Below are positions 8,911 to 16,732 of a stretch of DNA of 39,898 bases, in pieces. The first letter of the stretch is position 1, and the number at the start of each line of letters is the position of its first letter. The notes under the pieces are model-generated. The model was not told where the DNA came from. It saw only the letters and a program-made list of their open reading frames with translations, and did not search any database. The stretch comes from Ruminiclostridium sp. (GTDB taxonomy: Bacteria > Bacillota > Clostridia > Oscillospirales > Ruminococcaceae), in contig JAGBLA010000138.1 in the NCBI GenBank assembly GCA_017635675.1, forward strand, positions 1-39,898, read 5' to 3'. Made by a program: the position numbers and the translations under genes.

Positions 8911-9258
8911 TTGAAACGCACGGAGATCACAATTCGCAATATTGCCGGGTATGCGTGGACGGCGCTGCTTTTCCTGCTGACGGCGGGGTATGCGTTCGTG
9001 TCTCTCGGGGTGTTCTCTTTCGGGATAGTCTCGCTGCCGTGCGTGCTGCTCGGACGAATGGGGATATTCATAGTCGTATCGGACTTCGCGCCGGAGGCTC
9101 TGCTGCTCGTGACGGCGGGAGCGCTCACGGCGGGGCTCGGTATGTGCCTCGGGATAATACCTGTCTGCGTGTCCGTCTACGGCGCGTACTCGCGCATCAG
9201 AAAAGCGGCTGTCCTGCGGAAAGAAAGAATGTTCAATGAAGAGGATACGACTTCTTAA
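8911..9258 (+). CDS. Small hydrophobic membrane protein
   Basis: The gene starts at a TTG with GGAGG at 8900-8904, six bases upstream. The 115-residue product has two or three hydrophobic segments (about residues 14-36, 40-58 and 63-90) and a basic cytoplasmic end (RIRKAAVLRKERMF). It lies 19 bases after the LCP-like gene and overlaps the next gene by 23 bases. In many Firmicutes a DUF1700 membrane protein precedes a DUF4097 protein; this one has that position and topology but lacks the usual N-terminal helical HAAS region, so it is at most a stripped-down relative. No function is claimed. Confidence 0.7.
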   Translation: MKRTEITIRNIAGYAWTALLFLLTAGYAFVSLGVFSFGIVSLPCVLLGRMGIFIVVSDFAPEALLLVTAGALTAGLGMCLGIIPVCVSVYGAYSRIRKAAVLRKERMFNEEDTTS

Positions 9259-9994
9259 GGTGCTTGCCGCGGTGCTTGCGGCAGCGGGTGCGGCGCTTAT
9301 CGCCGCGGGTCTGGCGATACAGCTCATAGCATACCGCGGCGGAGCGGGCAACGGAGCTGTCACCGAGACCGCGGAGCTTGAAACGCCCAGGGAGCTTGTG
9401 GTGATAACCACTTCAATGCCTGTGACGGTGCGGTACGGAGATACCGAGAACGTCACGGTGTCATATACTGCGAGCCTTCCGCTGATATTCACGGAGGAAA
9501 AGGGAATGCTGCGGATAACACAGGACGATTCCTTCACCATGTCGCTGTTCTCCGCTTCATCGGAAAACACGGGCATAACCGTGACGCTGCCCCACAAGGT
9601 CTATGAGCGCATAAGCCTTTCGAGCTCAAGCGGCTCCGTGACCTCGGAGAGCCTTGCGGCGGATACCCTTGAATTCAGCACCAAAAGCGGAGCTCTCAAG
9701 CTCATCGGCATCGACGAGCGCGCGTCTGTACGCACGGAGAGCGGCACGGTATATGCCGATGTGTCCTCGTTTTCGGGGGATATGACGATAAACGCGGGGA
9801 GCGGCGATGTGACGCTCATAATGCCCGAGGAGCTTTCGATGTACCTCGAATTTCTGACGGAGAGCGGGCGGTTTACTTCAAAGCGGTTCGACAGGCTGTA
9901 TCACGAGAAATACGGCGACGCTGCCGCGATACTCGGTGACGGACGCTCAAAGCTCACGGTGAACACCACCTCGGGCAGTCTGTATATATATTGA
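9236..9994 (+). CDS. DUF4097-type membrane-anchored beta-repeat protein
   Basis: The 252-residue protein has one N-terminal membrane segment (about residues 8-30) and an outside domain made of short repeating beta units such as LSSSSGSVTSES, FSTKSGALKLIG, RTESGTVYADVSS, INAGSGDVTL and NTTSGSLYIY. This ladder of SG(S/A/T/D) turns is the mark of DUF4097 proteins, described as putative adhesins or parts of envelope-stress operons. The ATG at 9236 overlaps the preceding gene by 23 bases and has only a weak ribosome site, so coupling is likely. The following glycosyltransferase starts 26 bases after its stop. Confidence 0.82.
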   Translation: MKRIRLLKVLAAVLAAAGAALIAAGLAIQLIAYRGGAGNGAVTETAELETPRELVVITTSMPVTVRYGDTENVTVSYTASLPLIFTEEKGMLRITQDDSFTMSLFSASSENTGITVTLPHKVYERISLSSSSGSVTSESLAADTLEFSTKSGALKLIGIDERASVRTESGTVYADVSSFSGDMTINAGSGDVTLIMPEELSMYLEFLTESGRFTSKRFDRLYHEKYGDAAAILGDGRSKLTVNTTSGSLYIY

Positions 9995-10020
9995 ATATAA
10001 AAGCAACGGAGATAAGAAAT

Positions 10021-11001
10021 ATGCTATCGGTGATAGTTCCCGCCTACAACGAGCGGGAGAATATAGAAAACACCGCCGCCGTGCTTTCCGACATACTGCG
10101 GAAGAACGGGACGGAGTTTGAGCTTATGTTCGTGGACGACGGCTCCTCGGACAACACATGGGAGCTTATCGAAAAGCTCTCGGAGCGCGACAGCTCCATA
10201 CGCGGGCTGCACTTTTCCCGCAATTTCGGCAAGGAGGGCGCTATATTCGCTGGGCTCAGGCGCTGCGTGGGGGACTGCGCGGTAGTTATAGACTGTGACC
10301 TTCAGCACCCGCCCGAGCTGATACCCGAGATGCTGAGACTGCACGAGCAGGGGTACGAGGTAGTGGAGGCGATAAAATCCAGCCGCGGCAAAGAAAGCCT
10401 TATGTACAGGCTGTTCGCCAAGACCTTCTACCGCATAATGAAGAGCTCGTCGGACGTTGACCTTGACCGCGCAAGCGATTTCAAGCTCATGGACAGAAAG
10501 GTGATAGACGCCCTCAACGACCTGCCGGAGCGCATAACGTTCTTCCGGGCGCTTTCGAGCTGGGTGGGATTTAAAACCGTAAAGGTGGAGTTTGAGGTAG
10601 CGCCGAGAAACGCCGGGACTACGAAGTGGAACTTCCGCAAGCTGCTGAAATTCGCGCTCAACAACATCACGAGCTTCACCAACTTCCCGATGCAGATAGT
10701 GACGATACTCGGTACGCTGTTCCTGCTGTTCGCGCTTGTCATGGGCATTCAGAGCCTTGTCAAATACTTCGGCGGACAGGCTCTCGAAGGTTTCACCACC
10801 GTCAATATACTGATACTCCTGTCGGCGGCAGTGATAATGAGAGCGCTCGGGATAATCGGCTACTATATGTCGAAGATATACGAGGAAATAAAGTTCAGAC
10901 CGAGATATATAATCTCGGAGGATACAAGAGATAAAAAGAACAAAGAAACAAAGGACAAAGACAGAAAGGAACAAGATTCGGCAAATGGAAAGAACAGCTA
11001 A
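10021..11001 (+). CDS. GT2 polyprenyl-phosphate glycosyltransferase (GtrB/CsbB-like)
   Basis: Enzymes of this family move a sugar from a nucleotide donor to undecaprenyl phosphate on the inner face of the membrane. The start is the ATG at 10021, with CGGAG nine bases upstream; an in-frame TTG at 9991 has none. The 326-residue protein has the GT-A fold start LSVIVPAYNERENIE, FVDDGSSDNT with Asp39/Asp40, the metal-binding DCDLQHP at residues 91-97, and two C-terminal membrane segments near residues 225-250 and 260-285, followed by a Lys/Glu-rich tail. The sugar is unknown. Its gene overlaps the YfhO gene by 17 bases. In Bacillus a CsbB-YfhO pair glycosylates lipoteichoic acid, and the same pairing is seen here. 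Confidence 0.9.
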   Translation: MLSVIVPAYNERENIENTAAVLSDILRKNGTEFELMFVDDGSSDNTWELIEKLSERDSSIRGLHFSRNFGKEGAIFAGLRRCVGDCAVVIDCDLQHPPELIPEMLRLHEQGYEVVEAIKSSRGKESLMYRLFAKTFYRIMKSSSDVDLDRASDFKLMDRKVIDALNDLPERITFFRALSSWVGFKTVKVEFEVAPRNAGTTKWNFRKLLKFALNNITSFTNFPMQIVTILGTLFLLFALVMGIQSLVKYFGGQALEGFTTVNILILLSAAVIMRALGIIGYYMSKIYEEIKFRPRYIISEDTRDKKNKETKDKDRKEQDSANGKNS

Positions 11002-13981
11002 CTCCGGGAGTTTTTCATTCTTTGTGAGTGAATACCTCGGATACGCAAAAAACGGAATTAAGCGCTTTTTTGTGGCGGACAGACAGCTTTGGATATCATT
11101 CGCTGTCCCGTGCCTTATACTGCTGATATCCTACTTCATTTTCGGGGTATATCCGTTCGGTGAGCGCTCGGTGCTCGCGCTTGACCTCAACGGGCAGTAT
11201 GTTTACTACTACGACTATATGTACGACGTTTTCGCGGGCAAGGAGAGCATTTTCTACTCCTGGAGCAGGAACCTGTCCGGCGAATTCATGGGTATCATAG
11301 GTTATTACCTCGCGAGCCCGTTCAACCTTCTGGTGTGGATATGGCCTCGGGAGTGCATAACCGAAGGTCTGCTCACCATGATGGTAACAAAGGTGGGAGC
11401 TATCGGACTGTGCATGGCGATATACTTAAGCCGCGGCAAGGGGCTCGGGCGGCTCACGACGATAATATTCTCCTCCTGCTACGCGCTGAGCGCCTACACA
11501 CTCGAACAGACTATGAACCCCATGTGGCTGGACGGCGTTATGATACTGCCGATAGTGGTTTACGGCGTTGAAAAGCTCATAGACAACGGCAAGTTCATCA
11601 TGTGTACCGTCGCGCTCGTATATGCGTTCGTGACCTGCTTTTACATCGGCTACATGATAGGCATTTTCTCGGCAATATACTTCCTGTATTACGCCTGTGT
11701 GTCCCACCGCCCGAAGCTGTACAGGGTATTCATACCGCGCGGACTGCTGTTCACCGCAGTGGCGGTCATATCGGTGATGATATCGGCGTTCATGCTGCTG
11801 CCCGTGTATCACTCGCTTTCCTACGGGAAGTTCGACTTTTCGAGCAATGTCACCGAGGCAACGGAGATAACCACAAACTTCCACTTTATCGAAATGCTTG
11901 ACAAGCTGTTCCCCGCGACATACGACACCTGCCGCATGAGCGGACTTCCGTTCATATACTGCGGTACAATAGTGCTGATGATGCTCCCGTGCTATTTCTT
12001 CATGAAGAAGTTCCGCGGGCGCGACAGGATAGGCGCGGCGGTCATCATCTCCATTCTCTGCGTTTGTATGTACATCAGACAGGTGGATATGCTGTGGCAC
12101 GGCGGTCAGCTCCCCAACTGGCTCCCCTATCGGTACAGCTTCATGCTGTCGTTCCTTATCGCCGCATTCGCCGCGCAGGCATTCAACGAGATGAAGGACA
12201 TCTCCAAAAAGCGGCTCGGAATTGTTGCTCTCGTATGGTTCGTCGTTCTGCTGATGATAGAGAACACCGACAACTATCTTGAGGACATAAAGCGCGACAC
12301 CATGGACGGGCTCACGGTGGTCCTGCCCGCGATGTTCGTGCTGCTGCTTGTGGCGGCGGCGCTGATACAGCTCAAAGACAAGCTCGGCAAAAAGAAGAGC
12401 GCCGCGGTGCTGCTCTGCGTGATACTTGCTGCGGAGGGCTTCTACAATACCATAGCCCAGATATACCGCCAGCACCAGGATATAGTTTATTCCACGCGTC
12501 CGTCCTACAACGATGTGATACAGCCCACCCGCGAGGCGGTGCAGAAAATAAAGGCGGAGGACGACGGCTTTTACCGCATAGAAAAGACCTACTTCCGCAC
12601 GGTCAATGACCCGATAGCGCTTAATATGTACGGGCTTTCCCACAGCTCAAGCACCCTTAACACCAAGCCGATACAGCTTCTCGCGGATCTCGGGTTCAGC
12701 GCCCGCAGCCACTACACCCGCTATACGGGCAACACCGAGATAACCAAGAGCCTGTTCGGCGTGAAATATGAGCTTTCCTGCCCCGAAAACAATACTTCAA
12801 AGCTGAAATCGGTCGATGACATCACGGTCACGAAGAACGAATACGCGCTCCCGATGGCGTACCTCGTCAGCCGTGTTTACCAGCAGATAGAGCTTGAGGC
12901 GGGCGACCCCTTTGAGAACCAGAACCAGCTGCTTGCGGCAATGGTCGGAAGAGAACAGGCTCCACAGTATTTCAAGCGCATAAGCAACAGCGAGAAGACA
13001 CCCGTAACTCTCGAAAAGAACAACGTTACCCAGGGCAAGACCACCGACGGACATCACAGCTTCAAGGTGGTGGAAAAGGGCAAGAACGCCGAGATAGTAT
13101 ATACTCTCACCATGCCCGCGACCTCGTCGCTGTATATGTACCTGCCGTCGAAGTACGAGCGCACGGTGAACGTCTGGCTCAACCGCAAGACCTTCCTCGG
13201 CACATACTTTGAGAACGATAACAACAGCATAATGAAGATAGGCGACTTCGAGAAGGGCGAAGAGGTCAAGATAGGGCTCACTCTCACCCGCGACGACCTG
13301 TATTTCCGTGAAGCGCAGTTCGTATATATCAACGAGCGCAGAATAAAGAGCGATCTCCAGACCCTTATCGACAACAACGCCGAGACGGTCTGCGAGCGCC
13401 CGTCGCCCACAGAGATGCGTGTATCGGTGAATGCCGCAGAGAAATCATACCTGTTCACCTCGATACCCGAGGAAAAGGGCTGGGAGGTCTTTGTTGACGG
13501 CAAGAAAACCGATTACGAGGTCTGCCTTGACTCTCTGCTCGCGGTGTACATCACCCCTGGACAGCATACCGTGGAGTTTAAATTCACGACCGCAGGATAC
13601 CCGCTCGCGCTTTATGTGACGCTTTCGGGGCTCATACTGTTCGGCACCATGATATTCATATATCTGAAGTTCTTCCGCGCACGCATGGCAGATGATATGC
13701 AGATTAACCTCACGGAGGAGAACGAGCTGCTCATGTCGGGCGGTTCGTCGTCAGACGAGACGCAGGACGAGGAAACTGCCGACGGTGGTACAGATGACAG
13801 TTCAGGCGGAAACGACGATGACAGCGGCGGCGGTGATGATGACAGCGATGACAGTCACGGCAGCGGCGGCTCCGGCGGAGGCGGCAGCACCGATACCGAC
13901 AGTGACGATGATGACGACGACAGCGGACTGCTGGATATATTCCGTCCCAACGGAGGCGGCGGCAGCGAGTGGCTGATATGA
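10985..13981 (+). CDS. yfhO: YfhO-family membrane glycosyltransferase with acidic C-terminal tail
   Basis: YfhO proteins are large GT-C-like membrane enzymes thought to transfer sugars from undecaprenyl-phosphate carriers to cell-surface polymers. The 998-residue protein has about a dozen N-terminal membrane segments, the family pattern LALDLNGQYVYYYDY near residue 65, a long outside domain (roughly residues 500-880), and a last membrane segment near 880-900. After that comes an unusual tail, residues 918-985, composed almost only of Asp, Ser, Gly and Glu (for example GGNDDDSGGGDDDSDD), ending in SEWLI. The tail should be on the cytoplasmic side. The ATG overlaps the GT2 gene by 17 bases with only a weak AAAGGA upstream, implying coupled translation. 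The coaX gene follows after 22 bases. Confidence 0.88.
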   Translation: MERTANSGSFSFFVSEYLGYAKNGIKRFFVADRQLWISFAVPCLILLISYFIFGVYPFGERSVLALDLNGQYVYYYDYMYDVFAGKESIFYSWSRNLSGEFMGIIGYYLASPFNLLVWIWPRECITEGLLTMMVTKVGAIGLCMAIYLSRGKGLGRLTTIIFSSCYALSAYTLEQTMNPMWLDGVMILPIVVYGVEKLIDNGKFIMCTVALVYAFVTCFYIGYMIGIFSAIYFLYYACVSHRPKLYRVFIPRGLLFTAVAVISVMISAFMLLPVYHSLSYGKFDFSSNVTEATEITTNFHFIEMLDKLFPATYDTCRMSGLPFIYCGTIVLMMLPCYFFMKKFRGRDRIGAAVIISILCVCMYIRQVDMLWHGGQLPNWLPYRYSFMLSFLIAAFAAQAFNEMKDISKKRLGIVALVWFVVLLMIENTDNYLEDIKRDTMDGLTVVLPAMFVLLLVAAALIQLKDKLGKKKSAAVLLCVILAAEGFYNTIAQIYRQHQDIVYSTRPSYNDVIQPTREAVQKIKAEDDGFYRIEKTYFRTVNDPIALNMYGLSHSSSTLNTKPIQLLADLGFSARSHYTRYTGNTEITKSLFGVKYELSCPENNTSKLKSVDDITVTKNEYALPMAYLVSRVYQQIELEAGDPFENQNQLLAAMVGREQAPQYFKRISNSEKTPVTLEKNNVTQGKTTDGHHSFKVVEKGKNAEIVYTLTMPATSSLYMYLPSKYERTVNVWLNRKTFLGTYFENDNNSIMKIGDFEKGEEVKIGLTLTRDDLYFREAQFVYINERRIKSDLQTLIDNNAETVCERPSPTEMRVSVNAAEKSYLFTSIPEEKGWEVFVDGKKTDYEVCLDSLLAVYITPGQHTVEFKFTTAGYPLALYVTLSGLILFGTMIFIYLKFFRARMADDMQINLTEENELLMSGGSSSDETQDEETADGGTDDSSGGNDDDSGGGDDDSDDSHGSGGSGGGGSTDTDSDDDDDDSGLLDIFRPNGGGGSEWLI

Positions 13982-14003
13982 CAGTGAACGGAGGAGCTTT
14001 GAA

Positions 14004-14771
14004 ATGCTGATGACAATTGATGTCGGGAACACGAACACAGTTCTCGGCGCGTTCGACGACAATGACAGTCTCGTTTTCGGTATTCGCTTTGAGACAAAGG
14101 CGTCGAGAATGGCGGACGAATATACGGTGCTGATACTTGAGCACCTTCGGCTAAACGATATTCCCGTGAAGGAGATAACCGCGGCTATCATCTCGTCGGT
14201 GGTGCCGCCGGTGACGGAGCAGGTAAAGACCTCGCTCAGAAGGCTGTTCGGTATCGACTGCATGGTAGTAGGTCCCGGCGTAAAGACGGGGCTCAATATC
14301 CGCATAGATGACCCGGCGACGCTGGGTGCGGATATGTGCTGCGCGGGAGTTGCGGCGAAGACGTACTATACGCTTCCCGCTATCGTGGTGGATCTCGGCA
14401 CCGCGAGCAAGGTGCTTGCGGTGAGCGAGCGGGGAGACTTCCTCGGCGGAGTTATCTCCGTGGGCGTGGAAATGGCGTTCAGGGGGCTGTCCTCGGGAAC
14501 TGCGGCGCTTCCGCTCATAAGCGGCGGCGCGGTGAGCCACACCATAGGCACCAACACGATCGATTGTATGCGCTCGGGCGTTATCGTGGGCATGGCGGCG
14601 ATGATAGACGGTTTTGTGGCGCGCTTTACAAAGGAAATGGGCTCGGTGAAGTCCGTAGTTGCCACAGGCGGGTATTCGCCGCTCGTGATACCGTACTGCA
14701 CCTGTGAAATGGTGTATGATGCGGATCTTCTTTTAAAAGGTATGCTTGCTATCTACAAGAGAAACGTATAA
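14004..14771 (+). CDS. coaX: Type III pantothenate kinase
   Basis: CoaX phosphorylates pantothenate, the first step of coenzyme A synthesis, and needs a monovalent cation. The 255-residue length and motifs fit: IDVGNTNTV at the N-terminus binds phosphate, ISSVVPPV follows, then the catalytic-site segment VVDLGTASKV, GGVISVGVEM and ATGGYS near the end. GGAGGAG lies shortly upstream of the ATG at 14004. The gene follows YfhO by 22 bases but has no obvious functional tie to it. No terminator is visible after it, and the acetyltransferase and tyrS continue on the same strand. Confidence 0.95.
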   Translation: MLMTIDVGNTNTVLGAFDDNDSLVFGIRFETKASRMADEYTVLILEHLRLNDIPVKEITAAIISSVVPPVTEQVKTSLRRLFGIDCMVVGPGVKTGLNIRIDDPATLGADMCCAGVAAKTYYTLPAIVVDLGTASKVLAVSERGDFLGGVISVGVEMAFRGLSSGTAALPLISGGAVSHTIGTNTIDCMRSGVIVGMAAMIDGFVARFTKEMGSVKSVVATGGYSPLVIPYCTCEMVYDADLLLKGMLAIYKRNV

Positions 14772-14793
14772 TAGTTAATTACATAGAAGGGTC

Positions 14794-14859
14794 GTGATAG
14801 AAGTGATATCGCCCGACGATCTCATGTCCTATATGATACAGTGTGGTGAACTCGCTTGA
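14794..14859 (+). CDS. Candidate 21-codon leader peptide coupled to the acetyltransferase
   Basis: A short frame starts at a GTG (14794, or a second GTG at 14803) after GAAGGG at 14786-14791 and encodes MIEVISPDDLMSYMIQCGEL plus Ala. Its stop codon overlaps the TTG start of the next gene in the string TTGA. The next gene has no strong ribosome site of its own, so the peptide may exist to bring ribosomes to it. It has no recognised family and may be a remnant of an older gene end. Confidence 0.35.
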   Translation: MIEVISPDDLMSYMIQCGELA

Positions 14860-15326
14860 TACGGTTCGCGGATATAAATGACATCACGGGGATAAACGTC
14901 CTGCACACACAGCTTCACGTTCAGCACATCGGCTATCGTCCCGACATATTCGCTCCCATTGAGCAGCCTGTATTCGACAGGCTTATGGAGGAATATCTGA
15001 CTAAAACGGACAAGCGTGTGCTTATCTCCGAGAATGACGGAGTTATAGACGGCTATGCGGCGCTCTCGGTATGCGACACGAAAAAAGGCGCGGGAGAGAT
15101 ATTGCCGTTCACGTTCATTGAGGTGAACGAGCTTTGCGTCGCCGAAAACGCGCAGCGCAAAGGCATAGGCACGGCTCTGCTCGACGGGGTGAAAGCCTTC
15201 GCGAAGGAGCAGGGCGCGAAATTCGTGGAGCTCGGAGTAAACGCTGAAAACCACACAGCACAGGAATTTTACAAGGCGAACGGAATGTTCGTGAAAAACT
15301 ATAAAATGCAGTACAAGGTGCAATAA
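14856..15326 (+). CDS. GNAT-family N-acetyltransferase
   Basis: The 156-residue protein is a single GNAT domain that would transfer an acetyl group from acetyl-CoA to an amine. It starts MIRFADINDITGI, a common GNAT opening; the acetyl-CoA loop is QRKGIGTALL near residues 104-113, preceded by the strand FIEVNELCV, and the last motif is AQEFYKANGM. The substrate is unknown. The only start in frame is the TTG at 14856, because a stop codon lies three codons upstream; it overlaps the stop of a short upstream frame as TTGA. The tyrS start follows 18 bases after the stop codon, so the two are probably co-transcribed. Confidence 0.88.
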   Translation: MIRFADINDITGINVLHTQLHVQHIGYRPDIFAPIEQPVFDRLMEEYLTKTDKRVLISENDGVIDGYAALSVCDTKKGAGEILPFTFIEVNELCVAENAQRKGIGTALLDGVKAFAKEQGAKFVELGVNAENHTAQEFYKANGMFVKNYKMQYKVQ

Positions 15327-15344
15327 AGAAAGGATACGAATGAT

Positions 15345-16565
15345 ATGACAGTTTTTGAAGAATTGAAGCGCCGCGGGCTTCTCGCCCAGCTTACGGACGA
15401 AAAGGAGATAGCCGACCTTATCAACAACGGCAAGGCTACATTCTATATCGGCTTCGACCCCACAGCGGACAGCCTTCACGTAGGGCATTTCATGGCTCTG
15501 TGCCTTATGAAGCGTATGCAGATGGCGGGCAACAAGCCCATTGCGCTTGTTGGCGGCGGCACGGGTATGATAGGCGACCCCTCGGGAAAGACGGATATGC
15601 GCAAGATGCTCACTCCCGAGACCATTCAGCACAACTGTGAGTGCTTCAAAAAGCAGATGAGCCGTTTCATCGACTTTTCGGACGGCAAGGCGCTCATGGT
15701 GAATAACGGCGACTGGCTGCTCAACCTCAACTACATCGACGTTCTGCGCGAGGTCGGCGCGTGCTTCTCGGTGAACAAGATGCTGTCCTTTGAGTGCTAT
15801 AAGCAGCGCTGGGAGCGCGGTCTCACGTTCCTTGAATTCAACTACATGATAATGCAGAGCTACGATTTTTACAAGCTCTTCCAGGATTACGGCTGCAATA
15901 TGCAGTTCGGCGGCGATGACCAGTGGGCGAATATGCTGGGCGGCACCGAGCTTATCCGCAAGAAGCTCGGCAAGGACGCGTACGCTATGACCATTACACT
16001 GCTGCTCAACTCCGAGGGCAAGAAAATGGGCAAGACCGAGAAGGGCGCGGTATGGCTCGACCCCGAAAAGACCAGCCCCTACGAGTTCTTCCAGTACTGG
16101 CGCAACGTTGCGGACGCTGACGTTATCAAGTGCCTCAAGCTCCTTACATTCGTACCGATAGAGGAGATCGAGGACATGGAGCAGCACATGGAGGGCGCGG
16201 AGTACAACAAGGCAAAGGAGCTCCTCGCGTTCGAGCTCACCAAGATGATACACGGCGAGGACGAGGCGAACAAGGCTCTGCAGGCTGCGAAGAATATGTT
16301 CGGCGGCGGCTCGGGCGATGCCGAGAATATGCCTACCACTATTGTTCCGGACGATGCGCTCACCGATGGGAAGATAGGCGTGCTCGACCTGCTGATGCTC
16401 ACGAAGCTTGTGCAGTCCAAGCGTGACGCGCGCGACATCATAAAGGGCGGCGGACTTCTTATAGATGATGTTAAGATCGAGGATCCCACGGCTATGATCG
16501 AGATCGGCGATCAGGTCATCATACGCAAGGGCAAGAAAGTTTTCCATAAGGCAAAGCGCGGATAA
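15345..16565 (+). CDS. tyrS: Tyrosyl-tRNA synthetase
   Basis: The enzyme charges tRNA-Tyr. The 406-residue protein is a class I synthetase: the HIGH motif appears as HVGH (residues 45-48), [13 protein letters not shown] follows, the KMSKS motif appears as KKMGKT near residues 226-231, and an S4 RNA-binding domain ([11 protein letters not shown]) makes up the C-terminus. AAAGGA lies upstream of the ATG at 15345. The KMGKT form and the overall layout resemble the TyrZ-like group of bacterial TyrRS. There is no T-box leader in the short gap before it. It ends at a strong terminator. Confidence 0.96.
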   Translation: MTVFEELKRRGLLAQLTDEKEIADLINNGKATFYIGFDPTADSLHVGHFMALCLMKRMQMAGNKPIALVGGGTGMIGDPSGKTDMRKMLTPETIQHNCECFKKQMSRFIDFSDGKALMVNNGDWLLNLNYIDVLREVGACFSVNKMLSFECYKQRWERGLTFLEFNYMIMQSYDFYKLFQDYGCNMQFGGDDQWANMLGGTELIRKKLGKDAYAMTITLLLNSEGKKMGKTEKGAVWLDPEKTSPYEFFQYWRNVADADVIKCLKLLTFVPIEEIEDMEQHMEGAEYNKAKELLAFELTKMIHGEDEANKALQAAKNMFGGGSGDAENMPTTIVPDDALTDGKIGVLDLLMLTKLVQSKRDARDIIKGGGLLIDDVKIEDPTAMIEIGDQVIIRKGKKVFHKAKRG

Positions 16566-16577
16566 GCTCCGCGAAAC

Positions 16578-16613
16578 ACGGCAGACCTGCTTAGGCGGGT
16601 CTGCCGTTTTTTT
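16578..16613 (+). terminator. Rho-independent terminator after tyrS
   Basis: A perfect 10-bp stem (16578-16587 with 16598-16607) is followed by seven T residues. It ends the long rightward transcript that begins upstream of the LCP-like gene. Confidence 0.92.
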
Positions 16614-16641
16614 GTGCATACCTCAAAATTTGTGGTCGGGA

Positions 16642-16670
16642 TTGACTTTTAATACTAAATGTAGTATAAT
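16642..16670 (+). promoter_or_regulatory. Sigma-A promoter of the nucleotidase-zeta gene
   Basis: TTGACT at 16642-16647 and TATAAT at 16665-16670 are 17 bases apart. The spacer contains the inverted repeat ATACTA-aatg-TAGTAT (16652-16667). Transcription would start near 16677. Confidence 0.88.
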
Positions 16671-16685
16671 AGTGTGTGTTTGAAC

Positions 16686-16703
16686 GTTATGACAGGTCAT
16701 AAC
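16686..16703 (+). promoter_or_regulatory. 18-bp perfect palindrome in the 5' leader of the nucleotidase-zeta gene
   Basis: GTTATGACAGGTCATAAC has two perfect 8-base arms around AG. It lies about 9-27 bases after the predicted transcription start, a typical place for a repressor operator. It could also form a small RNA hairpin, but no T-run follows within the loop distance needed for a terminator. Confidence 0.6.
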
Positions 16704-16732
16704 ATCGTATTTTTTTAGAAGGAGAAGACTAA

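Noticed and set aside
14746-14772. Promoter before the acetyltransferase gene
   Set aside because: TTGCTA and TATAAT are only 15 bases apart, which is too short for confidence, and no terminator precedes it.
14829-16619. 596-residue minus-strand frame opposite the acetyltransferase and tyrS
   Set aside because: It is antisense to two well-recognised genes, has no ribosome site and no recognisable domain; it results from codon bias of the true strand.
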